A stretch of DNA of 64,000 bases from Molossus alvarezi (taxonomy: Eukaryota > Chordata > Mammalia > Chiroptera > Molossidae), in the NCBI GenBank assembly GCA_037176705.1, contig CM073886.1, forward strand, positions 124,001 to 188,000. Reading direction: 5' to 3'. This document shows, one piece after another, positions 1-11,588 of this stretch. The translations under genes were made by a program, and so were the position numbers. The notes under the pieces are model-generated. The model did no database searches and had not been told where the DNA came from. It saw nothing but the letters and a program-made list of their open reading frames with translations. Position 1 is the first letter of the stretch, and every line of letters begins with the position of its first letter.

Positions 1-88
1 CCCCATGGTCTCCCCTGCTCTGTGCTCCTCTCTCAGACCCATGGTCTCCCCTTCACTTTGATCTTCTCTCAGACCCATGGTCTCCACT

Positions 89-1540
89 GCTCTTTGCTCC
101 TCTCTCAGACCCATGGTCTCCCCTCTGTGCTCCTCTCTCAGACCCATGGTCTCTCTTCTTTGTGCTCCTCTCTCAATCTCAATGTCTACCATGCTCTGTG
201 CTCCTCTCTGAGACCCATGGTCTCCCCTGCTCTTTGCTCCTCTCTCAGACCCATGGTCTCCCCTGCTCCGTGTTCCTCTCCCAGACCCATAGACTCCTCT
301 TCTCTGTTCCCGTCTCAGACACATGGTCTCACCAGCTGTGTGCTCCTCTCTCAGACCCATGGTCTCCCCTGCTCTTTGCACCTCTCTGAGCCATGGTCTC
401 CCCTGCTCTGTGCTCCTCTCTCACCCCATGATCTCCTCTTCTCTGTGTTCCGCTCAGATCCATGGTCGCCCCTGCTCTGTGCTCCTCTCTCAGACCCATG
501 GTCTCCCCTGCTCTGTGCTCCTCTCTCAGACCGATGGTCACCCCTGCTCTTTGCTCCTCTCTGAGACCCGTGGTCTCCCCTGCTCTGTGCTCCTCTCTCA
601 GACCCATGATCTCCTCTTCTCTGTGTTCCGCTCAGACCCATGGTCACCCCTGCTCTGTGCTCCTCTCTCAGACTCATGGTTTCCTCTTCTCTGTGCTCCT
701 CTCTCAGACCCATGGTCTCCTTTTCTCTGGGCTCCTTTGTCAGACCCATACACTCCTCTTCTCTGGGCTCCTCTCTCAGACCCATGGTCTCCTGTTCTCT
801 TTGCTACTCTCTCAGACCCATGATCTCTTCTTCTCTCTGCTCCGCTCAGACCCATGGTCGTTCCTGTTCTGTGCTACTCTCTAAGACCCATAGACTCCTC
901 TTCTCTGTGCCCCTCTCAGACCCCTGGTCTCCCCTGCTCTGTGCTCCTCTCAGACTCATGGTTTCCTCTTCTCTGTGCTCCTCTCTCAGACCCATGGTCT
1001 CCTTTTCTCTGGGCTCCTCTGTCAGACCCATGGTCTCCTCTTCTCTGGGCTCCTCTCTAAGATGCATGGTCTCCTCTTCTCTGGGTTCGTCTTTCAGACC
1101 CATGGTCTCCCCTGCTTTGGGCTCCTCTCTCAGACCCATGGTCTCCCCTGCTCTTTGCACCTCTCTGAGACCCATGGTCTCCCCTGCTCTGTGCTCCTCT
1201 CTCAGACCCATGATCTCCTCTTCTCTGTGGTCCGCTCAGATCCATGGTCGACCCTGCTCTGTGCTCCTCTCTCAGACCCATAGACTCCTCTTTTCTGTGC
1301 CTCTCTCAGACCCATGGTCACCCCTGCTCTGTGCTCCTGTCTCAGACTCATGGTTTCCTCTTCTCTGTGCTCCTCTCTCAGACCCATGGACTCCTTTTCT
1401 CTGGGCTCCTCTGTCAGACCCATAGACTCCTCTTCTCTGGGCTCCTCTCTCAGACCCATGGTCTCTCTTCATTGTGCTCCTCTCTCAAACCCAATGTCTC
1501 CCCTGCTCTGTGCTCCTCTCTCAGACCCATGGTCTCCCCT
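89..1540. repeat. 1,452-bp tandem duplication, first copy
   Basis: This stretch is repeated immediately downstream with an offset of exactly 1,452 bp, about 40 monomers. Every variant I compared is shared except one: base 570 is G (in CCCGTGG) where base 2022 is A (in CCCATGG). The other B/P copies (33.5, 38.5 and 43.5 kb) have the segment only once, so the duplication is private to this copy and recent. The outer boundary lies inside a monomer and is uncertain by one unit. Confidence 0.9.
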
Positions 1541-2992
1541 GCTCTTTGCTCCTCTCTCAGACCCATGGTCTCCCCTCTGTGCTCCTCTCTCAGACCCATG
1601 GTCTCTCTTCTTTGTGCTCCTCTCTCAATCTCAATGTCTACCATGCTCTGTGCTCCTCTCTGAGACCCATGGTCTCCCCTGCTCTTTGCTCCTCTCTCAG
1701 ACCCATGGTCTCCCCTGCTCCGTGTTCCTCTCCCAGACCCATAGACTCCTCTTCTCTGTTCCCGTCTCAGACACATGGTCTCACCAGCTGTGTGCTCCTC
1801 TCTCAGACCCATGGTCTCCCCTGCTCTTTGCACCTCTCTGAGCCATGGTCTCCCCTGCTCTGTGCTCCTCTCTCACCCCATGATCTCCTCTTCTCTGTGT
1901 TCCGCTCAGATCCATGGTCGCCCCTGCTCTGTGCTCCTCTCTCAGACCCATGGTCTCCCCTGCTCTGTGCTCCTCTCTCAGACCGATGGTCACCCCTGCT
2001 CTTTGCTCCTCTCTGAGACCCATGGTCTCCCCTGCTCTGTGCTCCTCTCTCAGACCCATGATCTCCTCTTCTCTGTGTTCCGCTCAGACCCATGGTCACC
2101 CCTGCTCTGTGCTCCTCTCTCAGACTCATGGTTTCCTCTTCTCTGTGCTCCTCTCTCAGACCCATGGTCTCCTTTTCTCTGGGCTCCTTTGTCAGACCCA
2201 TACACTCCTCTTCTCTGGGCTCCTCTCTCAGACCCATGGTCTCCTGTTCTCTTTGCTACTCTCTCAGACCCATGATCTCTTCTTCTCTCTGCTCCGCTCA
2301 GACCCATGGTCGTTCCTGTTCTGTGCTACTCTCTAAGACCCATAGACTCCTCTTCTCTGTGCCCCTCTCAGACCCCTGGTCTCCCCTGCTCTGTGCTCCT
2401 CTCAGACTCATGGTTTCCTCTTCTCTGTGCTCCTCTCTCAGACCCATGGTCTCCTTTTCTCTGGGCTCCTCTGTCAGACCCATGGTCTCCTCTTCTCTGG
2501 GCTCCTCTCTAAGATGCATGGTCTCCTCTTCTCTGGGTTCGTCTTTCAGACCCATGGTCTCCCCTGCTTTGGGCTCCTCTCTCAGACCCATGGTCTCCCC
2601 TGCTCTTTGCACCTCTCTGAGACCCATGGTCTCCCCTGCTCTGTGCTCCTCTCTCAGACCCATGATCTCCTCTTCTCTGTGGTCCGCTCAGATCCATGGT
2701 CGACCCTGCTCTGTGCTCCTCTCTCAGACCCATAGACTCCTCTTTTCTGTGCCTCTCTCAGACCCATGGTCACCCCTGCTCTGTGCTCCTGTCTCAGACT
2801 CATGGTTTCCTCTTCTCTGTGCTCCTCTCTCAGACCCATGGACTCCTTTTCTCTGGGCTCCTCTGTCAGACCCATAGACTCCTCTTCTCTGGGCTCCTCT
2901 CTCAGACCCATGGTCTCTCTTCATTGTGCTCCTCTCTCAAACCCAATGTCTCCCCTGCTCTGTGCTCCTCTCTCAGACCCATGGTCTCCCCT
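1541..2992. repeat. 1,452-bp tandem duplication, second copy
   Basis: Second member of the tandem pair. Its left junction, about 1541-1576, is a hybrid. Sequence to the left matches the distal end of the unit (compare 2953-2992). Sequence to the right matches the proximal end, including the 33-bp unit with CCCCTCTGTGCTCC seen at about 120. The join falls inside a shared stretch running from GCTCTTTGCTCC to CATGGTCTCCCCT. That is the expected product of unequal exchange between two monomers 1,452 bp apart. Confidence 0.88.
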
Positions 2993-3309
2993 GCTCTTTG
3001 CTCCTCTCTCAGACCCATGGTCTCCCCTGCTCTGTGCTCCTCTCTCAGACCCATAGTCTCCCCTGCTCTGTGCTCCTCTCTCAGAGCCATGGTCACCTCT
3101 TCTCTGTGTTCCCCTTTCAGACCCATGGTCTCCCCTTCTCTGTGCTCCTCTTTCAGACCTATAGACTCCACTTCTCTGTGCACCGCTCAGACCCATGGTC
3201 TCCCCTTCTGTTTGCATCTCTCTCAGACCATGGTCTCCTTTTCTCTGGGCTCCTCTCTCAGTCCCATGGTGTCCCCTGCTCTGTGCTTCTCTCTCAGACC
3301 ATAGACTCC

Positions 3310-3315
3310 AATACG
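3310..3315. other. AATACG marker of B/D units
   Basis: A monomer with CATAGACTCCAATACGCTG occurs at 3310, 35345, 40323, 45301, 55634, 56237, 62090 and 63370. It always follows a unit that has lost a C (CAGACCATAG) and precedes a unit with TGTTTGC or a close variant. The copies at 55634 and 62090 read AATACGTTGTC, marking the D subtype. Confidence 0.85.
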
Positions 3316-3705
3316 CTGTCCCCCTCTCAGACCCATGGTCTCCCCTGCTGTTTGCATCTCTCTCAGACCATGGTCTCCTCTTCTCTTGGCTCCCCTCTCA
3401 GACCCATTGTCTCCTCTTCTATTTGCTCCTCTCTCAGACCCATGGGCTCCTCTTCTCGGTGTTCGTCTTTAAGACCCACGGTCTCCACTGCTCTGTGCTC
3501 CTCTCAGACTCATGGTTTCATCTCATCTGTGCTCCTCTCTCAGACCCATGGTCTCCTTTTCTCTGGGCTCCTCTGTCAGACCCATGGTCTCCTCTTCTCT
3601 GTGCTCCTCTCTCAGACCCATGGTATCCTTTTCTCTGGGCTCCTCTGTAAGACCCATATACTACTCTTCTCTGGGCTCCTCTCTAAGATGCATGGTCTCC
3701 TCTTC

Positions 3706-6504
3706 TCTGTGCCTCTCTCTCAGACCCATGGTTTCCCCTACTCTGTCCACCTCTCTCAGACCCATTGTCTCCCCTGCTCTTTGCTCCTTTCTGAGACCCA
3801 TGATCACCTCTTCTCTGTGCTCCATTACGACCCATGGTCTCCCCTGCTCTGTGCTCCTCTCTCAGACCCCTGGTCTCCCCTTCACTGTGCACCTCTCTCA
3901 GAGCCATGTTCTCCCCTTCTCTGTGCTCCTCTCTCAAACCCATGGTCTCCCCTGCTCTTTGCTCCTCTATCACACCCATGGTCTCCTCTCGTCTGTGTTC
4001 CTCTCTCAGTCCCATGGTCTCCCCTTCTCTGTGCTCCTCTCTCAGACCCATGGTCTCCTCTTCTCTGTGCTCCTGTCTCAGACCCATGATTTCCTCTTCT
4101 CTGTGCCCCTCTCATACCCATGGTCTCCCTTGCTCTTTGCTCCTCTCTCAGACCCATGGTCTCCCCTGCTCTGTGCTCCTTTCTCAGACCCATGGTCTCC
4201 GCAGCTCTGTGCTCCTCTCTCAGACCCATGGTCCCCTCTTCTCTGTGATCCACTCTGAGACCCATGGTCTCCACTGCTGTGATCTCCACTCTCAGACCCA
4301 CGTTCTCCCCTTGTCTGTGCTCCTCTCTCAGACCCATGGTCTCCCCTGCTCTTTGCTCTTCTCTCAGACCCATGGTCTCCCCTGCTCGGTGCTTTTTTCT
4401 CAGAGCCATGGTCTCCTCTTCTCTGTTTTCCTTTCTCAGACCCACGTTCTCCCCTTGTCCGTGCTCCTCTCTCAGACCCATGGTCTCCCCTGCTCTGTGC
4501 TCCTCTCTCAGACCCATGGTCTCCCCTGCTCTGTGCTTCTTTCTCAGACTAATGGTCTCATCTTCTCTGTGCTCCTCTTTCAGACCCATAGACTCCACTT
4601 CTCTGTGCCCCTCTCAGACCCATGGTTTCCCCATCTATGTGTTCCGCCCTCAGACACATGGTCGCTTCTTCTCTGTGCCTCTCTCTCAGACCCATGGTCT
4701 CCCCTACTCTGTCCACCTCTCTCATACCCATTGTCTCGCCTGCTCTTTGCTCCTCTCTCAGACCCATGGTCTCCCTGCTCTGTGCTCCTCTGTCTGAACT
4801 TGGTCTCCCCTGCTCTGTGCTCCTCCCTCAGACACATGGTCTCCTCTTCTCTGTGCCTCTCTCTCAGACCCATGGTTTCCCCTACTCTGTCCACCTCTCT
4901 CAGACCCATTGTCTCCCCTGCTCTTTGCTCCTTTCTGAGACCCATGATCACCTCTTCTCTGTGCTCCATTACGACCCATGGTCTCCCCTGCTCTGTGCTC
5001 CTCTCTCAGACCCCTGTTCTCCCCTTCACTGTGCACCTCTCTCAGATCCATGGTCTCTCTACTCTGTGCTCCTCTCTCGTACCCATGGTCTCCCCAACTC
5101 TGTGCTCCTCTCTCAGACCCATGGTCTCCTCTTCTCTGTGCTCCTCTCTCAGACTTATGGTCTCCCCTGCTCTGTGCTCCTCTCTCAGACCCATGGTCTC
5201 CCCTGCTCGGTGCTCCTCACTCAGACCCATGGTCTCCCCTACTCTGTGCACCTCTCTGACACCCATAGAATACTCTTCTCTGTGCCCCTCTCAGAACCAT
5301 GGTGTCCCAGCTCTGTGCTCCTCTCTCAGATCCATGGTCTCCCCTGCTCTGTGCCCCTCCCTCAGACCCATGGTCTCTCTTCTCTGTGCTCCTGTCTCAG
5401 ACACATGGTCTCCCCAGTTCTGTGATCCTCTCTCAGACACATGGTCTCCTCTTCTCTGTGCTCCTCTCTCAGCCTTATGGTCTCCCCTGCTCTGTGCTCC
5501 TCTCTCAGACCCATGGTCTCTCTTCTCTGTGCTCCTCTCTCAGACCCATGATCTCCCCGGCTTTATGCTCCTCTCTCAGACCCATGGTCTCCCCTGCTCT
5601 TTGCTCTTCTCTCAGACCCATGGTCTCCCTTGCTCGGTGTTCCTCTCTCAAACCCATGGTCTCTCTTCTCTGTGCTCCTCTCTCAGACCCATGGTCTCCC
5701 CTGCTCTGTGCTCCTCTCTCAGACCCTTTTACTCCCCTGCTCTGTGATCCAATCTGAGACCCATAGACTCCTCTTCTCTGTGCCCCTCTCAGACCGATGG
5801 TCTCCCCAGCTCTGTGCTCCTCTCTCAGACCCATGGTCTCCCCTGCTCTGTGCTCCTCTCTGAGACCCATAGACTCCTCTTCTCTGTGCCCCTCTCAGAC
5901 CCATGGTCTCCCCTGCTCTTTGCTCCTATGTCTGACCCATGGTCTCCCATGCACTTTGCTCTTCTCTCAGACCCATGGCCTCCCCTACTCTGTGCTCCTC
6001 TCTCACACACATGATCTCCTCTTCTCTGAGCTCCATTCAGACCCATGGTCTCCACTGCTCTGTGCTCCTCTCTCAGACCCATGGTCTCCCCTCTTCTGTG
6101 CTCCTCTCAGACCCATGGTCTCCCATGCTCTTTGCACCTCTCTCAGACCCCTGGTCTCCTCTTTTCTGTGCTCCTTCTCAGACCCATGGTCTCCCCTACT
6201 CTGTGCTCCTCTCTGAGACCCATAGACTCCTCTTCTCTGTGCCCCTCTCAGACCCATGGTCTCCCCAGCTCTGTGCTCCTCTCTCAGACCCATGGTCTCC
6301 CCTGCTCTGTGCTCCTCTCTCAGACCCATGGTCTCCCCTGCTCTGTGCTCCTCTCTCAGAACCATGGTCTCTCTTCTCTGTGCTCCTCTCTCAGACCCAT
6401 GGTGTCCCCTGCTCTTTGCTCCTCTCTCAGACCCATGGTCTCTACTGCTCTGTGACCCTCTCTCAGACCCATGGTCTCTCTTCTCTGTGCTCCTCTCTCA
6501 GAAC
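3706..6504. repeat. C-type higher-order block, copy C1
   Basis: Begins where B-type repeats switch to units with TGTGCCTCTCTCTCAG. It carries C markers such as CTCCATTACGACCCATGG near 3824 and 4967, the T-run unit GCTTTTTTCTCAGAGCC near 4394, and GAACTTGG at 4796. It matches 45697-48495 at offset 41,991. Bases 3788-6459 match 11589-14260 at offset 7,801, and bases 4759-6418 match 15861-17520 at offset 11,102. At about 6533 it lacks roughly 355 bp (about ten monomers) that C5 contains. Confidence 0.82.
4796..4803. other. GAACTTGG marker of C/E junction units
   Basis: A monomer with CTCTGTCTGAACTTGG replaces the usual CTCTCAGACCCATGG, losing CCATGG and adding a stop in one frame. I count eleven copies: 4796, 10635, 12597, 15898, 22056, 28039, 46787, 50551, 53123, 54084 and 55192. 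It tags the four-monomer segment that is present or absent between otherwise collinear blocks. Confidence 0.85.
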
Positions 6505-9500
6505 CATGGTCTCTCTTCTCTGTGCTCCTCTCTCAGACCCATGTTCTCCCCGGCTCTTTGCTCCTCTCTCAGACCCATGGTCTCCCCTGCTCTTTGCTCT
6601 TCTCTCAGACGCATGGTCTCCCCTGCTCGGTGTTCCTCTCTCAGACGAATGGTCTCTCTTCTCTGTGCTCCTCTCTCAGACCCATGGTCTCCCCTGCTCT
6701 GTGCTCCTCTCTCAGACCCTTGGACTCCCCTGCTCTCTGCTCCTCTCTGAGACCCATAGACTCCTCTTCTCTGTGCCCCTCTCAGACCCATGGTCTCCCC
6801 AGCTCTGTGCTCCTCTCTGAGACCCATAGACTCCACTACTCTGTGCCCCTCTCATACCCATGGTCTCCCTTGCTCTTTGCTCCTCTGTCAGACCCATGGT
6901 CTCCCCTGCACTTTGCTCTTCTCTCAGACCCATGTCCTCCCCTACTCTGTGCTCCTCTCTCACACCCATGATCTCCTCTTCTCTGTGCTCCATTCAGACC
7001 CATGGTCTCCACTGCTCTGTGCTCCTCTCTCAGACCCATGGCCTCCCCTCTTCTGTGTTCCTCTCAGACCCATGGTCTCCCATGCTCTTTACACCTCTCT
7101 CAGTCCCTTGGTTTCATCTTCTCTGGGCACCTCTCTCAGCCCATGGTCTCCCCTATCTGTGCTCGTCTCTGAGACACATAGACTCGCCTTCTCTGTGCCC
7201 CTCTCAAACCCTATGTCTCCCCTGCTCGGTGCTCCTCTCTCAGACCCATGGTCTCTCTTCTCTGTGCTCCTCTCTCAGACCCATGGTCTCCCCTGCTCTG
7301 TGCTCCTCTCTCAGTCCCATGGTCTCCCCTGCTGTGTGCTCCTCTCTGAGACCCATAGACTCCTCTTCTCTGTGCCCCGCTCAGAACCATGGTCTCCCCA
7401 GCTCTGTGCTCCTCTCTCAGACCCATGGTCTCCCCTCTTCTGTGCTCCTCTCAGACCCATGGTCTCCCCTGCTCTTTGCACCTCTCTCAGACACTTGGTC
7501 TAATCTTCTCTGGGCTCCTCTCTCAGCACATGGTCTCCCCTGCACTGTGCTCCTTTCTCAGACCCATGGTCTCCCCAAATCTGTGCTCCTCTCTCAGACC
7601 CATGGTCCCCTCTTCTCTGTGATCCACTCTGAGACCCATGGTCTCCACTGCTGTGAGCTCCTCTCTCAGACCCATGGTCTCCCCTGCTCTTTGCTCTTCT
7701 CTCAGACCCATGGTCTCCCCTGCTTGGTGCTTTTTTCTCAGAGCCATGGTCTCCTCTTCTCTGTTTTCCTTTCACAGACCCACGTTCTCCCCTTGTCTGT
7801 GCTACTCTCTCAGACCCATGGTCTCCCCTGCTCTGTGCTCTCTCTCAGACCCATGGTCTCCCCTGCTCTGTGCTCCTTTCTCAGACTAATGGTCTCATCT
7901 TCTCTGTGCTCCTCTTTCAGACCCATAGACTCCACTTCTCTGTGCCCCTCTCAGACCCATGGTTTCCCCATCTATGTGTTCCGCCCTCAGACACATGGTC
8001 GCTTCTTCTCTGTGCCTCTCTCTCAGACCCATGGTCTCCCCTACTCTGTCCACCTTTCTCAGACCCATTTTCTCCCCTGCTCTTTGCTCCTCTCTCAGAC
8101 ACATGGTCTCCTCTTCTCTGTGCCTCTCTCTCAGACCCATGGTTTCCCCTACTCTGTCCACCTCTCTCAGACCCATTGTCTCCCCTGCTCTTTGCTCCTT
8201 TCTGAGACCCATGATCACCTCTTCTCTGTGCTCCATTACGACCCATGGTCTCCACTGCTCTGTGCTCCTCTCTAAGACCCATGGTCTCCCCTGCTCTGTG
8301 CTCCTCTCTGAAACCCATGGTCTCCCCTGCTCTGTGCTCCTATCTCAGACCCACAGACTCCTCTTCTCTGTGCCCCCTCAAACCCAGAATTTCCCCTGCT
8401 CTGTGCTCCTCTCTCAGACCCAGGGTCTCCGCTGCTCTGTGCACCTCTCTCAGACTCATGGTTTCCTCTTCTCTCTGCTCCTCTCTCAGAGCCATGGTCT
8501 CCCTTGCTCTGTGCTCCTCTCTAAGACCCATGCTCTCCTTTTCTCTGGGCTCCTCTGTAAGACCCATACACTCCTCTAGTCTGGGCTCCTCTCTCAGACA
8601 CATGGTCTGCTCTTCTCTTTGTTCCTATCTCAGTCCCATGGTATCCCCTTTTCTGTGCTCCTATCTCAGTCCCATGGTATCCTCTTCTCTGTGCTCCTCT
8701 CTCAGACCCATGTTTTCCCATGCTCTGTGCTCCTATCTCAGACACATGGTCTCCCCTGCTCTGTGCCCCTCTCTCAGACACATGTTCTCCTCTTCTCGGG
8801 GCTCCTCTGTAAGACCCATATACTCCTCTTCTCTGGGCTCTTCTCTCACACCCATTGTTTCCTCTTCTCCTGGCTTCTCTCTCAGACCCAGGGTCTCCCC
8901 TGCTCTTTGCTCCTCTCTCAGTCCCATGGTCTCCCCTTCTCTGTGCTCCTCTCTCAGACCCATGGTCTGCCCTGCTCTGTGCTACTCTCCAGGTACCATG
9001 GCGACATCTTCTCTGTGCTCCACTCTCTGACCCATGGTCTCCTCTTCTCTGTGCTCCTCTCTCAGACCCGTGGTCTCCTCTGCTCTGTGCTCCTCTCCCG
9101 GACCCAATTTCTCCCCTGCTCTGTGCTCCTCTCTCAGACCCATGGTCTCTTCTTCTCTGGGCCCCTCTCTCATAACCATGGTCTCCTCTTCTCTGGGATC
9201 CTCTCTCTGACCCATGGTCTCTCCTGCTCTGTGCGCCTCTCTCAAACCCATGGTCTCCCCTGCTCTTTGCTCCTCTCTCAGACCCATGGTCTCCTCTCGT
9301 CTGTGCTCCTCTCTCAGAGCCATGGTCTCCCCTTCTCTGTGTTCCTCTCTCAGTCCCATGGTCTCCCCTTCTCTGTGCTCCTCTCTGAGACACATAGACT
9401 CGCCTTCTCTGTGCCCCTCTCAAACCCTATGTCTCCCCTGCTCGGTGCTCCTCTCTCAGACCCATGGTCTCTCTTCTCTGTGCTCCTCTCTCAGACCCAT

Positions 9501-10850
9501 GGTCTCCCCTGCTCTGTGCTCCTCTCTCAGTCCCATGGTCTCCCCTGCTGTGTGCTCCTCTCTGAGACCCATAGACTCCTCTTTTCTGTGCCCCGCTCAG
9601 AACCATGGTCTCCCCAGCTCTGTGCTCCTCTCTCAGACCCATGGTCTCCCCTGCTCTGTGCTCCTCTCTCAGACCCATGTTCTCCCCTGCTCGGTGCTCC
9701 TCTCTCAGACCCATGGTCTCTCTTCTCTGTGCTCCTCTCTCAGACCCATGGTCTCCCCTGCTCTGTGCTCCTCATTCAGTCCCATGGTCTCCCCTGCTGT
9801 GTGCTCCTCTCTGAGACCCATAGACTCCTCTTCTCTGTGCCCCTCTCAGACCCATGGTCTCGCCAGCTCAGTGCTCCTCTCTCAGACCCATGGTCTCAAC
9901 TCTTCTGTGCTCCTCTCAGACCCATGGTCTCCCCTGCTCTTTGCACCTCTCTCAGACACTTGGTCTCCTCTTCTCTGGGCTCCTCTCTCAGCACATGGTC
10001 TCCCCTGCTCTGTGCTCCTTTCTCAGACCCATGGTCTCCCCAGCTCTGTGCTCCTCTCTCAGACCCATGGTCCCCTCTTCTCTGTGATCCACTCTGAGAC
10101 CCATGGTCTCCACTGCTGTGAGGTCCACTCTCAGAACCATGGTCTCCCCTGCTCTGTGCTCCTCTCTCAGACCCATGGTCTCCCCTGCTCTTTGCTCTTC
10201 TCTCAGACCCATGGTCTCCCCTGCTCGGTACTTTTTTCTCAGAGCCATGGTCTCCTCTTCTCTGTTTTCCTTTCTCAGACCCTCGTTCTCCCCTTGTCTG
10301 TGCTCCTCTCTCAGACCCATGGTCTCCCCTGCTCTGTGCTCCTCTCTCAGACCCATGGTCTCCCCTGCACTGTGCTCCTTTCTCAGACTAATGGTCTCAT
10401 CTTCTCTGTGCTCCTCTTTCAGACCCATAGGCTCCCCTTCTCTGTGCCCCTCTCAGACCCATGGTTTCCCCATCTATGTGTTCCGCCCTCACACACATGG
10501 TCGCTTCTTCTCTGTGCCTCTCTCTCAGACCCATGGTCTCCACTACTCTGTCCTCCTCTCTCAGACCCATTGTCTCGCCTGCTCTTTGCTCCTCTCTCAG
10601 ACCATTGGTCTCCCTGCTCTGTGCTCCTCTGTCTGAACTTGGTCTCCCCTGCTCTGTGCTCCTCCCTCAGACACATGGTCTCCTCTTCTCTGTGCCTCTC
10701 TCTCAGACCCATGGTTTCCCCTACTCTGTCCACCTCTCTCAGACCCATTGTCTCCCCTGCTCTTTGCTCCTTTCTGATACCCATGATCACCTCTTCTCTG
10801 TGTTCCATTACGACCCATGTTCTCCCCTGCTCTGTGCTCCTCTCTCAGTC
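6505..10850. repeat. E-type higher-order block, copy E1
   Basis: Matches E2 at a constant offset of 11,421 and E3 at 42,346, rising to 42,488 after about 8160. The diagnostic marker is the unit with CTCCAGGTACCATGGCGAC; its GGTACC lies at 8992-8997 and recurs only at the two predicted positions (20413 and 51480). Another marker is CTCCTCTAGTCTGGG near 8574. E1 and E2 share variant strings with isolated differences, for example C at 8667 against T at 20088. At about 8160 a four-monomer GAACTTGG segment present in E3 is absent. Confidence 0.85.
8992..8997. other. GGTACC marker inside an irregular monomer (E1)
   Basis: The unit here reads CTCTCCAGGTACCATGGCG, replacing the normal CTCTCTCAGACCCATGG. 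It introduces a KpnI-type GGTACC and a CAG|GT step, the best 5' splice-donor-like string I noticed on the + strand. Two more copies occur only in the equivalent positions of E2 (20413-20418) and E3 (51480-51485), which makes it a clean locator for E blocks. Confidence 0.85.
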
Positions 10851-11588
10851 CCATGGTCTCCCCTGCTGTGTGCTCCTCTCTGAGACCCATAGACTCCTCT
10901 TCTCTGTGCCCCTCTCAGACCCATGGTCTCGCCAGCTCTGTGCTCCTCTCTCAGACCCATGGTCTCCCCTCTTCTGTGCTCCTCTCAGACCCATGGTCTC
11001 CCCTGCTCTTTGCACCTCTCTCAGACACTTGGTCTCCTCTTCTCTGGGCTCCTCTCTCAGTACATGGTCTCCCCTGCTCTGTGCTCCTTTCTCAGACCCA
11101 TGGTCTCCCCAGCTCTGTGCTCCTCTCTCAGACCCATGGTCCCCTCTTCTCTGTGATCCACTCTGAGACCCATGGTCTCCCCTGCTCGGTACTTTTTTCT
11201 CAGAGCCATGGTCTCCTCTTCTCTGTTTTCCTTTCTCAGACCCACGTTCTCCCCTTGTCTGTGCTCCTCTCTCAGACCCATGGTCTCCCCTGCTCTGTGC
11301 TCCTCTCTCAGACCCATGGTCTCCCCTGCTCTGTGCTCCTTTCTCAGACTAATGGTCTCATCTTCTCTGTGCTCCTCTTTCAGACCCATAGACTCCACTT
11401 CTCTGTGCCCCTCTCAGACCCATGGTTTCCCCATCTATGTGTTCCGCCCTCAGACACATGGTCGCTTCTTCTCTGTGCCTCTCTCTCAGACCCATGGTCT
11501 CCACTACTCTGTCCTCCTCTCTCAGACCCATTGTCTCGCCTGCTCTTTGCTCCTCTCTCAGACCCATGGTCTCCCTGCTCTGTGCTCC
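10851..11588. repeat. Short tandem re-copy of the end of E1
   Basis: After 10850 the sequence jumps back and repeats the material starting near 9782. The offset is first 1,069 bp (for example 9854 to 10923), then 961 bp after about 11170, a loss of 108 bp or exactly three monomers. The same arrangement, with the same 108-bp shortening, is present after E3 at 53339-54085. The event therefore predates the separation of the two 42-kb copies. Confidence 0.75.

Larger units (their letters stand above)
1..3705. repeat. B/P-type higher-order block, left copy
   Basis: Bases 1-1540 match 33488 onward at a constant offset of 33,487. After the local 1,452-bp duplication, bases up to 3705 match the same block at offset 32,035, and match 43444-45696 at offset 41,991. 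A rare marker monomer with CTCAATCTCAATG lies near 174 and 1626, and the marker AATACG lies at 3310. At about 3706 the sequence leaves the B-type path (which continues at 35741) and enters C-type repeats, exactly as it does at 45697. This end therefore shares a junction with the right-hand copy. Confidence 0.85.

Noticed and set aside
4388..4402. T-run (CTTTTTTC) as a polymerase III terminator or poly(A)-related element
   Set aside because: The run is a monomer variant repeated at block-equivalent positions (for example about 7731, 12187, 15422). No A/B box or tRNA-like sequence lies upstream.
4805..4840. PRDM9-type hotspot motif in CCTCCCTCAGACAC units
   Set aside because: The first seven bases match the human 13-mer core, but the last four (CCAC expected) do not, so there is no real match. 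The host is also unknown.
8521..9423. 300-codon - strand open stretch rich in Arg, Gly and Glu
   Set aside because: It is a translation of the reverse complement of the repeat and overlaps other open frames. The identical copies at 19942 and 51009 follow block duplication, not selection on a protein.
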